Source of the DNA: Pseudomonas viridiflava
GTDB lineage: Bacteria; Pseudomonadota; Gammaproteobacteria; Pseudomonadales; Pseudomonadaceae
NCBI RefSeq assembly: GCF_900589395.1
Contig: NZ_UUIS01000056.1
Location: 57,429 to 121,428, forward strand
Direction: 5' to 3'
DNA: 64,000 nt
Shown piece by piece: positions 15,622 through 23,970 of the stretch. The position numbers and the translations under genes were made by a program. Position 1 is the stretch's first letter. Each line of letters starts with the position of its first letter. Under the pieces are notes generated by a model that was not told the origin of the DNA, ran no database searches, and saw nothing but the letters and a program-made list of their open reading frames with translations.

Positions 15622-16815
15622 GCCGAGCACCTCGCTCAGCGGGATAAAGATCACGGCATCACCTTCGGCCAGCGTGGTGCCTTCGCGCACCTCGATCAGT
15701 CCGTCGGCCCAGACTGCGCTGCGCAACACCCCGGAACTCTGGTTGCGGTACGGCAATGCCCGGCCTTGCTCCAGTCGTCCGCGCAGGTATTCGCGGCGCG
15801 TGCCGGCACGGGTCCAGGCGAACGCTGCCGGCACCTGGAACTGCAACGGCGTGACCGCCTGGACGCCCTGGCGGCGCAGCAGATACGGGCGGGCCAGCAA
15901 GGCGAAGGTCACCAGAGTCGAGGCCGGATTGCCCGGCAGGCCCAGCACCGGTACGCCGCGATAATGCCCGAAGGTCAACGGCTTGCCGGGCTTGATGGCC
16001 AGCTTCCACAGGTCCAGCTCGCCGTCCTCGCGCAGGGCATGGCCGAGAAAGTCCGCCTCGCCCACCGATACGCCGCCGGTGGACACGATCAGGTCCACAT
16101 GCCCTAGCCCCGCCAGCGCTGCCCGGGTCTGCTCCAGGTCATCGGCCAGGATGCCGGCGTCGATCACGTCGCATTCCAGGCGCTGCAACCAGCTGCACAG
16201 CAACACGCGGTTGCTGTTGTAGATCTGCCCCGGCGCCAGCGGCTGGCCAGGCTCGACCAGCTCATCGCCGGTGGACACCACCGCCACCCGCGGGCGGCGT
16301 ACCACTTCAAGCCGGGCCACGCCCAGCGAGGCCGCCAGTCCCAGCTCCACCGGGCCCAGCCGGGTGCCGGCGCTCAGCACGCATTCGCCACAGCGGGTTT
16401 CCTGGCCTTGCGGGCGGATATTCTGCTCAAGGTTAAGCGCCTGGGTGAAGCGCACGCGCCCATCGGCCAGGACCTCGGCGTTTTCCTGCATCTCGACGCA
16501 GTCGGCACCGGCCGGCACCGGGGCGCCGGTGAAGATCCGGGCGCAGGTGCCCGGCGCCAGCGGCTCGGGCGCTTGCCCGGCCAGGATGCGCTGGCTGACC
16601 GCCAGCGGCTCACCGTGCCAGTCCGCCAGGCGCAGGGCATAGCCGTCCATGGCGCTGTTGGGCCAGGGCGGCAGATCGAGGGTGGCGACGATGTCCTGCG
16701 CCAGCACGCGGCCCTGGGCCTGGGCCAGGATCAGCGTTTCGCGCTCGGTGATCGGGCGGGCCTCGGCGCTCTCCAGCAACCGGGCCAGGGCATGTTCGAC
16801 GGGCATCATCGGCAT
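15619..16815 (-). CDS. moeA: Molybdopterin molybdenumtransferase MoeA
   Basis: A 398-residue enzyme that inserts molybdate into adenylated molybdopterin in the last step of Moco synthesis. Family motifs: LPPWPNSAMDGYALR near residue 50, VSTGDELVEPGQPL, GQIYNSN, IVSTGGVSVGEADF (the MoCF/MPT-binding loop), KPGKPLTFG and LPGNPASTLV, then the C-terminal beta-barrel. The start codon overlaps the stop of moaB (TGATG). The stop codon lies inside the edge of a MITE-like element, so the last few residues (SEVLG) may have been altered by its insertion. Confidence 0.93.
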   Translation of the reverse strand: MPMMPVEHALARLLESAEARPITERETLILAQAQGRVLAQDIVATLDLPPWPNSAMDGYALRLADWHGEPLAVSQRILAGQAPEPLAPGTCARIFTGAPVPAGADCVEMQENAEVLADGRVRFTQALNLEQNIRPQGQETRCGECVLSAGTRLGPVELGLAASLGVARLEVVRRPRVAVVSTGDELVEPGQPLAPGQIYNSNRVLLCSWLQRLECDVIDAGILADDLEQTRAALAGLGHVDLIVSTGGVSVGEADFLGHALREDGELDLWKLAIKPGKPLTFGHYRGVPVLGLPGNPASTLVTFALLARPYLLRRQGVQAVTPLQFQVPAAFAWTRAGTRREYLRGRLEQGRALPYRNQSSGVLRSAVWADGLIEVREGTTLAEGDAVIFIPLSEVLG

Positions 16816-17354
16816 CAGCCCCGCGTGCCGCAGGGTTCGGCTTTCTTGAGGTGGGCGACGAAGTTGCAGGGACGAAAGCGCGAATCAAGCTGTTGGGCAA
16901 GAATGCCATCCCAGCCGGTGCGCACCGCATTGGTGGAGCCTGGCAGGCAGCACACCAGGGTGCCGTTGGCCAGGCCCGCCAGGGCACGGGACTGGATGGT
17001 CGAGGTGCCGATGTCAGGCACCGATATCTGCCGGAACAGCTCGCCAAAGCCATCGACCTGCTTGTCGAGCAGGCAGGCCACCGCTTCAGGGGTGCTGTCA
17101 CGGCCGGTGAAGCCGGTGCCTCCGGTGATCAGCACCACTTGCACGTTGTCGTCGGCGATCCAGGTCGCCACCTGGGCGCGAATCTTGTACAGGTCATCCT
17201 TGAGCAACACCCGGTCGATCAAGCCATGGCCGGCTTCGCTCAGGCGATCAACAAACATCTGGCCGGAGGTGTCGGTGTCCAGGGTACGCGTATCACTGAC
17301 GGTCAAGACGGCGATATTGAGGGGCACAAAGGGGGTGTCGGGCTTGACGCTCAT
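16815..17354 (-). CDS. moaB: Molybdopterin adenylyltransferase / MoaB protein
   Basis: A 179-residue MoCF-domain protein (MoaB/MogA family) acting in Moco assembly in the cytosol by adenylating molybdopterin. Key pieces: IAVLTVSDTRTLDTDTSG, VVLITGGTGFTGRDSTPEAV (the TGGTG loop) and RALAGLANGTLVCCLPGSTNAV. The start at MSVKPDTPF lies just upstream of the conserved first strand; an in-frame open stretch of about 120 codons upstream runs through the divergent mobA gene and is discarded. It heads the moaB-moeA operon and is transcribed divergently from mobA. Confidence 0.9.
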   Translation of the reverse strand: MSVKPDTPFVPLNIAVLTVSDTRTLDTDTSGQMFVDRLSEAGHGLIDRVLLKDDLYKIRAQVATWIADDNVQVVLITGGTGFTGRDSTPEAVACLLDKQVDGFGELFRQISVPDIGTSTIQSRALAGLANGTLVCCLPGSTNAVRTGWDGILAQQLDSRFRPCNFVAHLKKAEPCGTRG

Positions 17355-17432
17355 GGTCTGGATCCGGTTGTAGTGAAAACAGCCCGGTGTTATATCACAG
17401 CCCTGCTTTTGACTGCCCGCACCGGAACCGCC

Positions 17433-18044
17433 ATGACGCTGAACGCCCTGCCGCCCTGTTCGATCCTGCTGTTGGCCGGCGGCCAGGGGCAACGCATGGG
17501 CGGGCGCGACAAAGGGCTGCTGACCTGGCAGGGCCGGCCCCTGATCGAGACCCTGTATCACACGGTGCGGCCACTGACTGACGATCTGATCATTTCCTGC
17601 AACCGTAATCAGGATCGTTATGCAGCCTACGCCGATCGCCTGGTCGAAGACGCTGAAAGCGGCTTTCCAGGACCTCTGACCGGCATCCTGGCGGCACTGG
17701 CCGTCGCGCGCCACGAGGTTCTACTGGTACTGCCGTGCGATGTGCCGAGAATCGACGAGGCGTTGCTCACGCAACTGCGCAACCTGGCGGCACACGATCC
17801 GGGCCGGCCGGTCATGGTGCGCGAAGGCGAGCATTGGCAGCCGTTGCTGTGCATCATTCCCCTGCTTCATGCGCCAGCCGTGCAGGCCGCCTGGCACAGC
17901 GGTGAGCGCAGCCCACGCCGGGCGCTGGCGCCCCTGCACCCGCAGGCGCTGCAGTGCGCACCCGGTGACGTGCGCTTGAGCAACCTCAACACCCCGCAGT
18001 TGCTGGCGCAGAACGAAATTGGCTCACGGCCCGATAGCCATTAG
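17433..18044 (+). CDS. mobA: Molybdenum cofactor guanylyltransferase MobA
   Basis: A 203-residue NTP-transferase that converts Mo-molybdopterin to the guanine dinucleotide form used by DMSO-reductase-family enzymes. The signature LLAGGQGQRMGGRDKGLL is at residues 13-30 and LVLPCDVPRIDEALL (metal-binding Asp) near 97. Start at the ATG after ACCGGAACCGCC, with a 78-base divergent gap to moaB that must hold both promoters. Slightly longer than minimal family members. Confidence 0.92.
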   Translation: MTLNALPPCSILLLAGGQGQRMGGRDKGLLTWQGRPLIETLYHTVRPLTDDLIISCNRNQDRYAAYADRLVEDAESGFPGPLTGILAALAVARHEVLLVLPCDVPRIDEALLTQLRNLAAHDPGRPVMVREGEHWQPLLCIIPLLHAPAVQAAWHSGERSPRRALAPLHPQALQCAPGDVRLSNLNTPQLLAQNEIGSRPDSH

Positions 18045-18117
18045 CCGCGCAGGGAACTTGCGGTTAAGCTGCACGTCTTAGTCGTCATTCAATCAGCATC
18101 CACCCGGAGAAACAGCC

Positions 18118-18342
18118 ATGAATCACAAGACCATCCCCGCCGCTTTCGTACTTGCTCTGGGCCTTGCGTCCCTGGCCGGCTGCTCTTCGCCTACCGTCAT
18201 CACCCTCAACGACGGCCGTGAAATCCAGGCCGTGGACACCCCGCATTTCGACGACGAGTCCGGCTTCTACGAATTCCAGCAACTGGACGGCAAGAAAACC
18301 CGCATCAACAAGGACCAGGTGCGTACCGTCAAAGACCTGTAA
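18118..18342 (+). CDS. Small YgdI/YgdR-family (DUF903) lipoprotein, second copy
   Basis: A 74-residue lipoprotein with lipobox LAGC at Cys21 and mature start CSSPTVITLNDG. The ending GFYEFQQLDGKKTRINKDQVRTVKDL is canonical for the DUF903 family (E. coli YgdI/YgdR), whose function is unknown. The ribosome-binding site is CGGAGAAACAGCC. Same length and layout as the lipoprotein at 1791-2015, but about half the mature residues differ, so these are old paralogues rather than a fresh duplication. Confidence 0.85.
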   Translation: MNHKTIPAAFVLALGLASLAGCSSPTVITLNDGREIQAVDTPHFDDESGFYEFQQLDGKKTRINKDQVRTVKDL

Positions 18343-18358
18343 GGTCAATGTTGCAAGG

Positions 18359-18383
18359 GCGAATGACCAACCCGGTCATTCGC
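18359..18383. terminator. Hairpin between convergent genes
   Basis: GCGAATGACC and GGTCATTCGC form a perfect 10-base stem with a 5-base loop in the short gap after the lipoprotein stop and before the end of the pseudouridine synthase gene. There is no T-run, so termination is probable but not certain; it could serve both strands. Confidence 0.5.
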
Positions 18384-18432
18384 TCCGCCGCGCCCCGTCA
18401 CTCCTGCCTCGACACACAGCCTGCAACTTCGC

Positions 18433-19323
18433 TCAGAACGCCAGCCGCAAGCGGCTTTCAAACTCGCGCAACTCACCCGTCACCGGATCAATGAAACGCA
18501 AGCCCCGGGCCAGCAGTTTCAGCGGCCGTGGGTAATCGTCCTGCGCATCGGCCAGTACATCTGGATAGAACGGATCATTGCAGATCGGCGCGCCCAAGGC
18601 CGCCATGTGTACCCGCAACTGGTGTTTCTTGCCCGTCACCGGATACAGCGCATAGCGCCACAACGTGGTCTGACGCTCCAACACCTCGATGCGGGTCAAC
18701 GTATTGGGCGCTCCCTCACCTTCCTGCATGCGAAAGAAGGGCTCGCCATCGACCAGCCGACTGGCATGCTCACGCGGAAATTCAAGATGCGGCAATGCCG
18801 GGGCGATGGCTTCGTAGTACTTGTCGATCGAGCGGGTGCGAAACAACGATTGATAGGCCGAACGGCTGGCGGGGTTGGCCGAAAACAACAGCAGGCCGGC
18901 GGTGTGCCGGTCGATGCGGTGCAGCGGCACCAGGGCCGGGTTGCCCAGGCGCTGGATCAGCCGTCGCAGCAAGGTTTGCTCGACGTATTCGCCAGAGGGT
19001 GTCACCGGCAGAAAATGGGGTTTGTCAGCCACCACCAGGTGCTCATCGACATGCAGCACGGATTCGAGCACCGGAATCGGCGTTTCGTTGGGCACCTCGC
19101 GAAAATAATGCACCTTGAGCCCTTCACGGTAGGCCAGGTCCACGGCAATCGGCTGGCCGTCGCCATCCAGCACACGTCTGCGGGCGATGCGCTCCAGCCA
19201 CACTTGACGGTCGATGGCGGGAAAACGGGCGCACAGGCAGTCAAGCACGGTGGTCCAGGGGCCAGGCGGCAGATACAGGGTACTGGCCTGATGCTGGGCA
19301 GCGCTGAAAGAAGTCTCGGTCAT
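18433..19323 (-). CDS. RluA-family RNA pseudouridine synthase
   Basis: A 296-residue enzyme isomerising uridine to pseudouridine in rRNA or tRNA. An S4-like N-terminal region (residues about 20-75) is followed by the synthase domain: VDEHLVVADKPHFLPVTPSG, then PLHRIDRHTAGLLLFS containing the catalytic Asp (the family has HRLDxxTSG; here Ile and Ala replace Leu and Ser), and GKKHQLRVHMAALG near the end. The start at MTETSFSAAQ is preferred; the longer in-frame extension has no ribosome-binding site. The target base cannot be told from the sequence. Confidence 0.85.
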   Translation of the reverse strand: MTETSFSAAQHQASTLYLPPGPWTTVLDCLCARFPAIDRQVWLERIARRRVLDGDGQPIAVDLAYREGLKVHYFREVPNETPIPVLESVLHVDEHLVVADKPHFLPVTPSGEYVEQTLLRRLIQRLGNPALVPLHRIDRHTAGLLLFSANPASRSAYQSLFRTRSIDKYYEAIAPALPHLEFPREHASRLVDGEPFFRMQEGEGAPNTLTRIEVLERQTTLWRYALYPVTGKKHQLRVHMAALGAPICNDPFYPDVLADAQDDYPRPLKLLARGLRFIDPVTGELREFESRLRLAF

Positions 19324-19508
19324 GCAGGCACTCGGCGAATCGAAAAGGCCGATTATCCGCCAAAGCCCATGGCAGCGCCTAGCGCACTGTGCCGGGCGAT
19401 CACCGAACACAATCCGGAACCCGCTCTGCAACGCTGCATACAGCCTTATTAACCATCTGGTACATTAATTTCCAGCAGATGGCGCCACAACAACAAGAGA
19501 TTTTCCCC

Positions 19509-20369
19509 ATGACTCAGATCCAAATTTCTTCCGTCCTTGCAGGCCTGATCGGCTCGGGCATCCAGGCCTCGCGCACCCCGGCATTGCACGAACACGAAGG
19601 CGACGCCCAGGGCCTGCGCTACCTGTACCGCTTGATCGACATCGACGCGCTGGGGCTCGACAGCAGCGCCCTGCCCGTCTTGCTCGAAGGCGCACGCACC
19701 AGCGGCTTCACGGGTTTGAACATCACCTTTCCTTGCAAACAGGCGGTCATTCCTCTGCTCGATGAGCTGTCACCCGAAGCCCGGGGTATTGGAGCGGTCA
19801 ACACGGTGGTATTCAAGGACGGCAAGCGTATCGGGCACAACACCGATTGCCTGGGCTTTGCCGAAGGCTTCAAGCGCGGCCTGCAAGACGCCCCGCGCCG
19901 GTATGTGGTGCAAATGGGCGCCGGCGGTGCCGGTGCGGCCGTGGCCCATGCCTTGCTGAGTGCTGGCGTCGAGCACCTGGTGATCTTCGAGGTCGAGCCG
20001 CAACGCGCCCAAGGCCTGGTGGACAACCTCAACGCCCACTTCGGTGCCGGCCGCGCCCAAGTCGGCCTCGACCTGGCAGGCTCGGTGGCCGAGGCTGACG
20101 GCCTGGTCAATACCACGCCGGTGGGCATGACCAAGCTGCCAGGCATGCCCTTGCCCGCCGAGCACCTGCACAGCGGGTTGTGGGTGGCAGACATCATTTA
20201 CTTCCCGCTGGAAACCGAACTGCTGCGCGAAGCCCGCCGCCTGGGCTGCCGTACCCTGGATGGCACCACCATGGCGGTGTTCCAGGCGGTCAAGGCTTTC
20301 GAGCTGTTCAGCGGCCGGCCGGCCGATGCCGAGCGGATGATGGCGCACTTTCACGCCATGCCGGATTGA
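19509..20369 (+). CDS. Quinate/shikimate dehydrogenase (AroE-type, catabolic paralogue)
   Basis: A 286-residue NAD(P)-dependent dehydrogenase. Substrate-domain motifs GLNITFPCKQAV (catalytic Lys) and IGHNTDCLGF (catalytic Asp) are intact; the cofactor domain has MGAGGAGAAVAHAL. After the second strand comes FEVEPQRAQ, with an acidic residue where NADP-specific AroE has a basic one, so NAD preference and a catabolic role are inferred. Neighbours (TetR, QuiC1, MFS, porin) form a quinate/shikimate degradation block like that in other pseudomonads, where a similar gene sits next to the TetR gene. It converts shikimate or quinate to 3-dehydroshikimate or 3-dehydroquinate. A biosynthetic aroE is expected elsewhere. 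Confidence 0.82.
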   Translation: MTQIQISSVLAGLIGSGIQASRTPALHEHEGDAQGLRYLYRLIDIDALGLDSSALPVLLEGARTSGFTGLNITFPCKQAVIPLLDELSPEARGIGAVNTVVFKDGKRIGHNTDCLGFAEGFKRGLQDAPRRYVVQMGAGGAGAAVAHALLSAGVEHLVIFEVEPQRAQGLVDNLNAHFGAGRAQVGLDLAGSVAEADGLVNTTPVGMTKLPGMPLPAEHLHSGLWVADIIYFPLETELLREARRLGCRTLDGTTMAVFQAVKAFELFSGRPADAERMMAHFHAMPD

Positions 20370-20413
20370 CCGTTCATCCCTCGCTGCCAAGGCGGCATAC
20401 AGTCGCGCAGCAC

Positions 20414-20541
20414 TGTAGGAGCGCGCTCTGCCGGAATGCCGGACCACCGCGACCGGCTGCGTTAGCAGTCGTAAATTTTCAGCGTCTATACAATTTTTGC
20501 GAGCGCTAACGCACTCGGTCGCGGGCAAGCGCGCTCCTACA
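20414..20541. repeat. BIME/REP inverted pair (128 bp)
   Basis: Outer arms TGTAGGAGCGCGCT and AGCGCGCTCCTACA are perfect inverted copies. Inside are CGACCGGCTGCGTTAGCAGTCGTAAA and its near-inverse GCTAACGCACTCGGTCGCGG. The same outer and sub-outer sequences occur at 32326-32523. It lies between the convergent dehydrogenase and TetR genes and may act as a terminator or protective structure. Confidence 0.8.
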
Positions 20542-20608
20542 GAGGTGAATTTGATAGCCCGTAGAATCAGTATGCTTGATGAGAGCTACAGCGGCCGCGA
20601 AAAACGCC

Positions 20609-21280
20609 CTACCGCTGCAGATACCGCAACACCGCATCGCAGATCATCGTCTTATGGCGCTGCTTGCGCTGCTCCTCTGACAGGTCAATCTTGAAGATCG
20701 CGCCCAGCGTGTGCCGGTTCGACACGCGGTGAAAACAGAACGAGGTCATCAGCATGTGCAGGTCCACGGCATCCACGCCCTGGCGAAACACACCGCTGGC
20801 CTCACCCCGGCGCAGGATGTCATCCAGCGTCTTGATGGTGTTCTGGCTCTTGGCATGAATGGTTTCGGACTGCTTGACGTTCTCGCCATTGAGCAGGTTC
20901 TCGTTGCACACGATGCGCACGAAATCGACATTGCGGTCATGGTGATCGAAGGTGAATTCCACCAGCCGCAGGATGGCCGCATGCGGCTCCAGGTCGGTGA
21001 GGTTCATCAGGCTTTCGGTGTTGCGAATGTCACCGTAGAGTTTCTCCAGCACGTCGACGTACAACTGCTCCTTGCTGCCGAAGTAGTAATAGATCATGCG
21101 CTTGGAGGTCTGGGTACGCTCGGCAATGGCGTCGACCCGCGCGCCTGACAACCCCCTGGCAACAAACTCGGTAACCGCTGCCTGAAGAATGTCTTCACGG
21201 GTCTTTTCAGGGTTGTTCTTGCGGCTCTTGCGCACAGCCTCCTGGGGCACGGGCGCAGTGGAGTCGGTAATTGTATTCAT
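20609..21280 (-). CDS. TetR-family regulator of the quinate/shikimate genes
   Basis: A 223-residue repressor. A basic N-terminal tail (RKSRKNNPEKTR) precedes the TetR HTH: AVTEFVARGLSGARVDAIAERT and SKRMIYYYFGSKEQLYVDVLEKLY. The C-terminal ligand domain is unassigned. It lies between the shikimate dehydrogenase and quiC1, as in the corresponding P. aeruginosa locus (PA0243 between PA0242 and PA0244, from memory). The likely inducer is an intermediate such as 3-dehydroshikimate or protocatechuate; candidate sites are listed at 23504 and 26773. It is transcribed in the same direction as quiC1, downstream of the quiC1 terminator. Confidence 0.82.
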   Translation of the reverse strand: MNTITDSTAPVPQEAVRKSRKNNPEKTREDILQAAVTEFVARGLSGARVDAIAERTQTSKRMIYYYFGSKEQLYVDVLEKLYGDIRNTESLMNLTDLEPHAAILRLVEFTFDHHDRNVDFVRIVCNENLLNGENVKQSETIHAKSQNTIKTLDDILRRGEASGVFRQGVDAVDLHMLMTSFCFHRVSNRHTLGAIFKIDLSEEQRKQRHKTMICDAVLRYLQR

Positions 21281-21383
21281 TGTTGGCTCACGACCACGGT
21301 AGAACGGCCGATTATGAGCCCGCGCCCCTGCAGGATGGAAGCTGCAGAGCCCGCTGACTCATCAATGGCCTCCCGGCAAATGT

Positions 21384-21418
21384 AAAAAACGTGGCGATGC
21401 AGCCTCGACAGCATCGCC
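21384..21418 (-). terminator. Rho-independent terminator of quiC1
   Basis: On the minus strand GGCGATGC and GCATCGCC pair around a 10-base loop and are followed by ACGTTTTTTAC. It lies 22 bases after the quiC1 stop codon and separates that transcript from the TetR gene. Confidence 0.75.
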
Positions 21419-21439
21419 GCTGGCCTCTACAGCCTGCGA

Positions 21440-23365
21440 TCAGAGCCGCGCCCGCGGCGCCGCCCCCGTACGGGCCTTGGCCATCGCCGCCAGACGCACC
21501 GGCACGTTAGCCGCACCGTAGCCGGCATAGCCATTCTTGCGCTGCAATATCTCGAAGAAGAAGCGCCCGTCGAAGGCATCGGTGTAGACGTGAAACAGCT
21601 CGCCGCCCTGGCTATCACGGTCGTAGAGCACGTTGTAGTAAGCCAGCTCGCTGAGGAACTCGTCATCGAAGTCCAGCCGTGCGGCCAGGTCATCATAGTA
21701 GTTCAGCGGAATTTCCAGCAGCGGCACCCCGGCCTCCTTGGCACGGTGCACCTCGGCGAAGATGTCCTGGCAGTCGAAGGCGATGTGGTGCACGCCCGAG
21801 CCACGGTAGGTCGACACCGCATGAGAAATGGCGGTATTGCGGTTCTCGGAAATGTTCAGCGGCAGGCGTACGCTGCTGCAACGGCTGCGCAATGCCCGGC
21901 TCTTGACCAGCCCGTAAGGGTCGGGCAACACCACCTCGTCGTCGGCCTCGAAGTCCAGCAGCCCCTTGTAGAACAGCACCCAACTGTCGAGACTCTCAGC
22001 CGGCAGGGCCATGGCCATGTGGTCGATGCGCTGCAGGCCACCGGTAACCGGTGCCTGCGCATTGACCACAAAATCGCTGTCATAGATCGACTGCCCGGGA
22101 GCTGCGCCTTCGATCAGGTAGATCAGGCTGCCATCCGGGGCGCGCACGGCCGGTATCTCGCGCTCGTTCGGCCCGACCAGCCCGCGATAAGGCTGACCCT
22201 TGAACGCCTGCGCACGCTCCAGTGCCTGGGCGGCGTTATCGACCCGCAGGGCCGTGGCGCACAGCGACGGGCCATGCACCTCAAAGAAGCTGTGCGCAAA
22301 CGAATAGGGCTCGGCATTGAGCACGATACGGATATCACCCTGCCCCAGCAGCCTGACCGCCTTGGACCGGTGCGCACCCAAGCGGGCAAAGCCCAGGCGC
22401 TCCAGCCAACCCTCAAGGCGAGCACTCTGGGTCTCGTCCACGGCAAACTCGAGAAACTCCACGCCATCAAGCTGGCTGGCCGGCGGCGGATTGAACAGCA
22501 GCTCATTGGACACCGGTGCTGCCGGTTGCTGGGTGAGCTGTTCGCTGGCCAGCAGCTGGCGGGTCTTTTCTTCCAGATACAGCAGCGAGCGCAGGCCGTC
22601 GGCGGCATTGGCGCGGGTAGGCGCGGCGCGGAAACCGTCGTTGAAAACCTCCAGCGACAGCGGGCCGGTGTAGCCACTGCGCAGAATCGGAGCCAGAAAG
22701 CCCGGCAGGTCGAACTCGCCCTGGCCCGGGAAGCAGCGGAAATGCCGGCTCCACTCCAGCACATCCATCGCCAGGATCGGCGCATCGGCCATCTGCACGA
22801 AAAAGATCTTGTCGCCCGGAATCTGCGCGATTGCGCTCGGATCACCCTTGAGCGACAGGGTATGGAAACTGTCGAGCAAGACGCCCAGCGCCGGATGATC
22901 GACCTCGCGCACCAGCGCCCAGACCTGTTGCCAGGTGTTGACGTGGCGGCCCCAGGCCAGGGCCTCGTAGCCGATACGCAACTGGCGCGCGCCGGCGCGT
23001 TCGGCCAGCAGGCTCAGGTCATCGCGCAGGATGTTGTGCTCGCCCAGCGAGTCGGCGGCGGCGTTACTGCACACCAGCACCAGATCGGTGCCCAGCTCCT
23101 GCATCAGGTCGAACTTGCGCTCGGCGCGATCAAGGTTGCGCGCCAGGCGGTCGCGGCGGCAGCCTTCGAAATCGCGAAACGGCTGAAACAGGGTGATGGC
23201 CAGGCCCAGGTCGGCGCACATCTGCCGGATGTTGCGCGGGCTGCCGTCGTAGTACAGAAGGTCATTCTCGAAAATCTCGACGCCGTCAAAGCCGGCGGCG
23301 GCGATGGCTTCGAGCTTTTCCGGCAAGGTACCGCTCAAGCAAACGGTGGCAATGGAACGCTGCAT
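21440..23365 (-). CDS. quiC1: QuiC1: 3-dehydroshikimate dehydratase fused to an HPPD-like domain
   Basis: A 641-residue two-domain protein. Residues about 1-285 are an AP-endonuclease-2/xylose-isomerase-like TIM barrel (AIAAAGFDGVEIFENDLLYYDG, later ALGVLLDSFHTLSLKGD and ILAMDVLEWSRHFRCFPGQGEFD) that dehydrates 3-dehydroshikimate to protocatechuate. Residues about 310-630 are a vicinal-oxygen-chelate region like 4-hydroxyphenylpyruvate dioxygenase; the iron-binding set is visible as RIDHMAMAL, GVHHIAFDC and FFEILQRKN. This fusion is the pseudomonad QuiC1 form; in the characterised protein the second domain was not shown to have HPPD activity (from memory), although the ligands are kept. The gene is divergent from the MFS transporter and ends at a strong terminator. 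Confidence 0.92.
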   Translation of the reverse strand: MQRSIATVCLSGTLPEKLEAIAAAGFDGVEIFENDLLYYDGSPRNIRQMCADLGLAITLFQPFRDFEGCRRDRLARNLDRAERKFDLMQELGTDLVLVCSNAAADSLGEHNILRDDLSLLAERAGARQLRIGYEALAWGRHVNTWQQVWALVREVDHPALGVLLDSFHTLSLKGDPSAIAQIPGDKIFFVQMADAPILAMDVLEWSRHFRCFPGQGEFDLPGFLAPILRSGYTGPLSLEVFNDGFRAAPTRANAADGLRSLLYLEEKTRQLLASEQLTQQPAAPVSNELLFNPPPASQLDGVEFLEFAVDETQSARLEGWLERLGFARLGAHRSKAVRLLGQGDIRIVLNAEPYSFAHSFFEVHGPSLCATALRVDNAAQALERAQAFKGQPYRGLVGPNEREIPAVRAPDGSLIYLIEGAAPGQSIYDSDFVVNAQAPVTGGLQRIDHMAMALPAESLDSWVLFYKGLLDFEADDEVVLPDPYGLVKSRALRSRCSSVRLPLNISENRNTAISHAVSTYRGSGVHHIAFDCQDIFAEVHRAKEAGVPLLEIPLNYYDDLAARLDFDDEFLSELAYYNVLYDRDSQGGELFHVYTDAFDGRFFFEILQRKNGYAGYGAANVPVRLAAMAKARTGAAPRARL

Positions 23366-23970
23366 GTTGTTGTTCTCCTGGACGAGCGCGACCGTGCAGG
23401 GTCGCCACTGGATTGCACCGCATGCAAGGCGGTCAACGGCCTTGATTATGGATGCAGTGTGAGTATTTCGCTGTCAAAATACACGAGCAACACAATATGT
23501 ACGAACTGGTTAGTTTTTCGTTCGGTTATCGAACAAAACCGATTTTGCTCGATTGACGATATATTCGCCAACGCCCACCATCTGTTTCGCCGTACGTAAC
23601 AAGCCTTGGGCTTTGCTCACTAAAAAAGGCCCCGTTTTGCGCTGTAACGATGAACCTCCATAACAATTTCAAAACAGGATAACTACCCATGCGCGCCCTT
23701 CCCGAGTTCTCCGTACACCCGCTTGGCATCCCTGAGACTTCGAGTAGACGAACCCGTTCGGCCATTTTCATGACCGTTGCCCGGTTCGCCTGATAGCAAA
23801 TTGCGCGCTCGCCTGCGCCTGATCTGTCAGAATTCACGCTTCGCCTGTCTGCCATGTTCTCTGGCCGTCACGAAGCCACGAACCGCCCTGACGGCTCCCG
23901 GCCACCGCGGGTAGTTTCTCAGTCCGGCTGACGCCCCTGGCGCAGTCCTGGTACGGATGATCGAACCATC
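23366..23970. promoter_or_regulatory. 605-bp divergent control region between quiC1 and the MFS gene
   Basis: No sizeable gene is supported here. It holds an AT-rich block (23455-23570) expected to carry the quiC1 promoter. Within it are AACTGGTTAG (23504-23513) and CGTTCGGTTATCGAAC, resembling the TAACCGGTT palindrome before the OprD gene at 26773. A second possible leader region starts near 23650 and contains a 34-codon open frame (23689-23793). The right part (23800-23960) is GC-rich and featureless. Confidence 0.5.
23689..23793 (+). CDS. Possible 34-codon leader ORF upstream of the MFS gene
   Basis: An ATG preceded by AGGATAACTACCC opens a short frame beginning MRALPEFSVHPLGIPE and ending with a TGA. 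It is in the leader of the transporter gene and might be a regulatory peptide, but the sequence has no recognisable feature and the frame could be chance. Confidence 0.25.
   Translation: MRALPEFSVHPLGIPETSSRRTRSAIFMTVARFA

Noticed and set aside
21590..23599. A 669-codon plus-strand frame opposite quiC1
   Set aside because: Shadow frame without recognisable domains; quiC1 on the other strand is complete.
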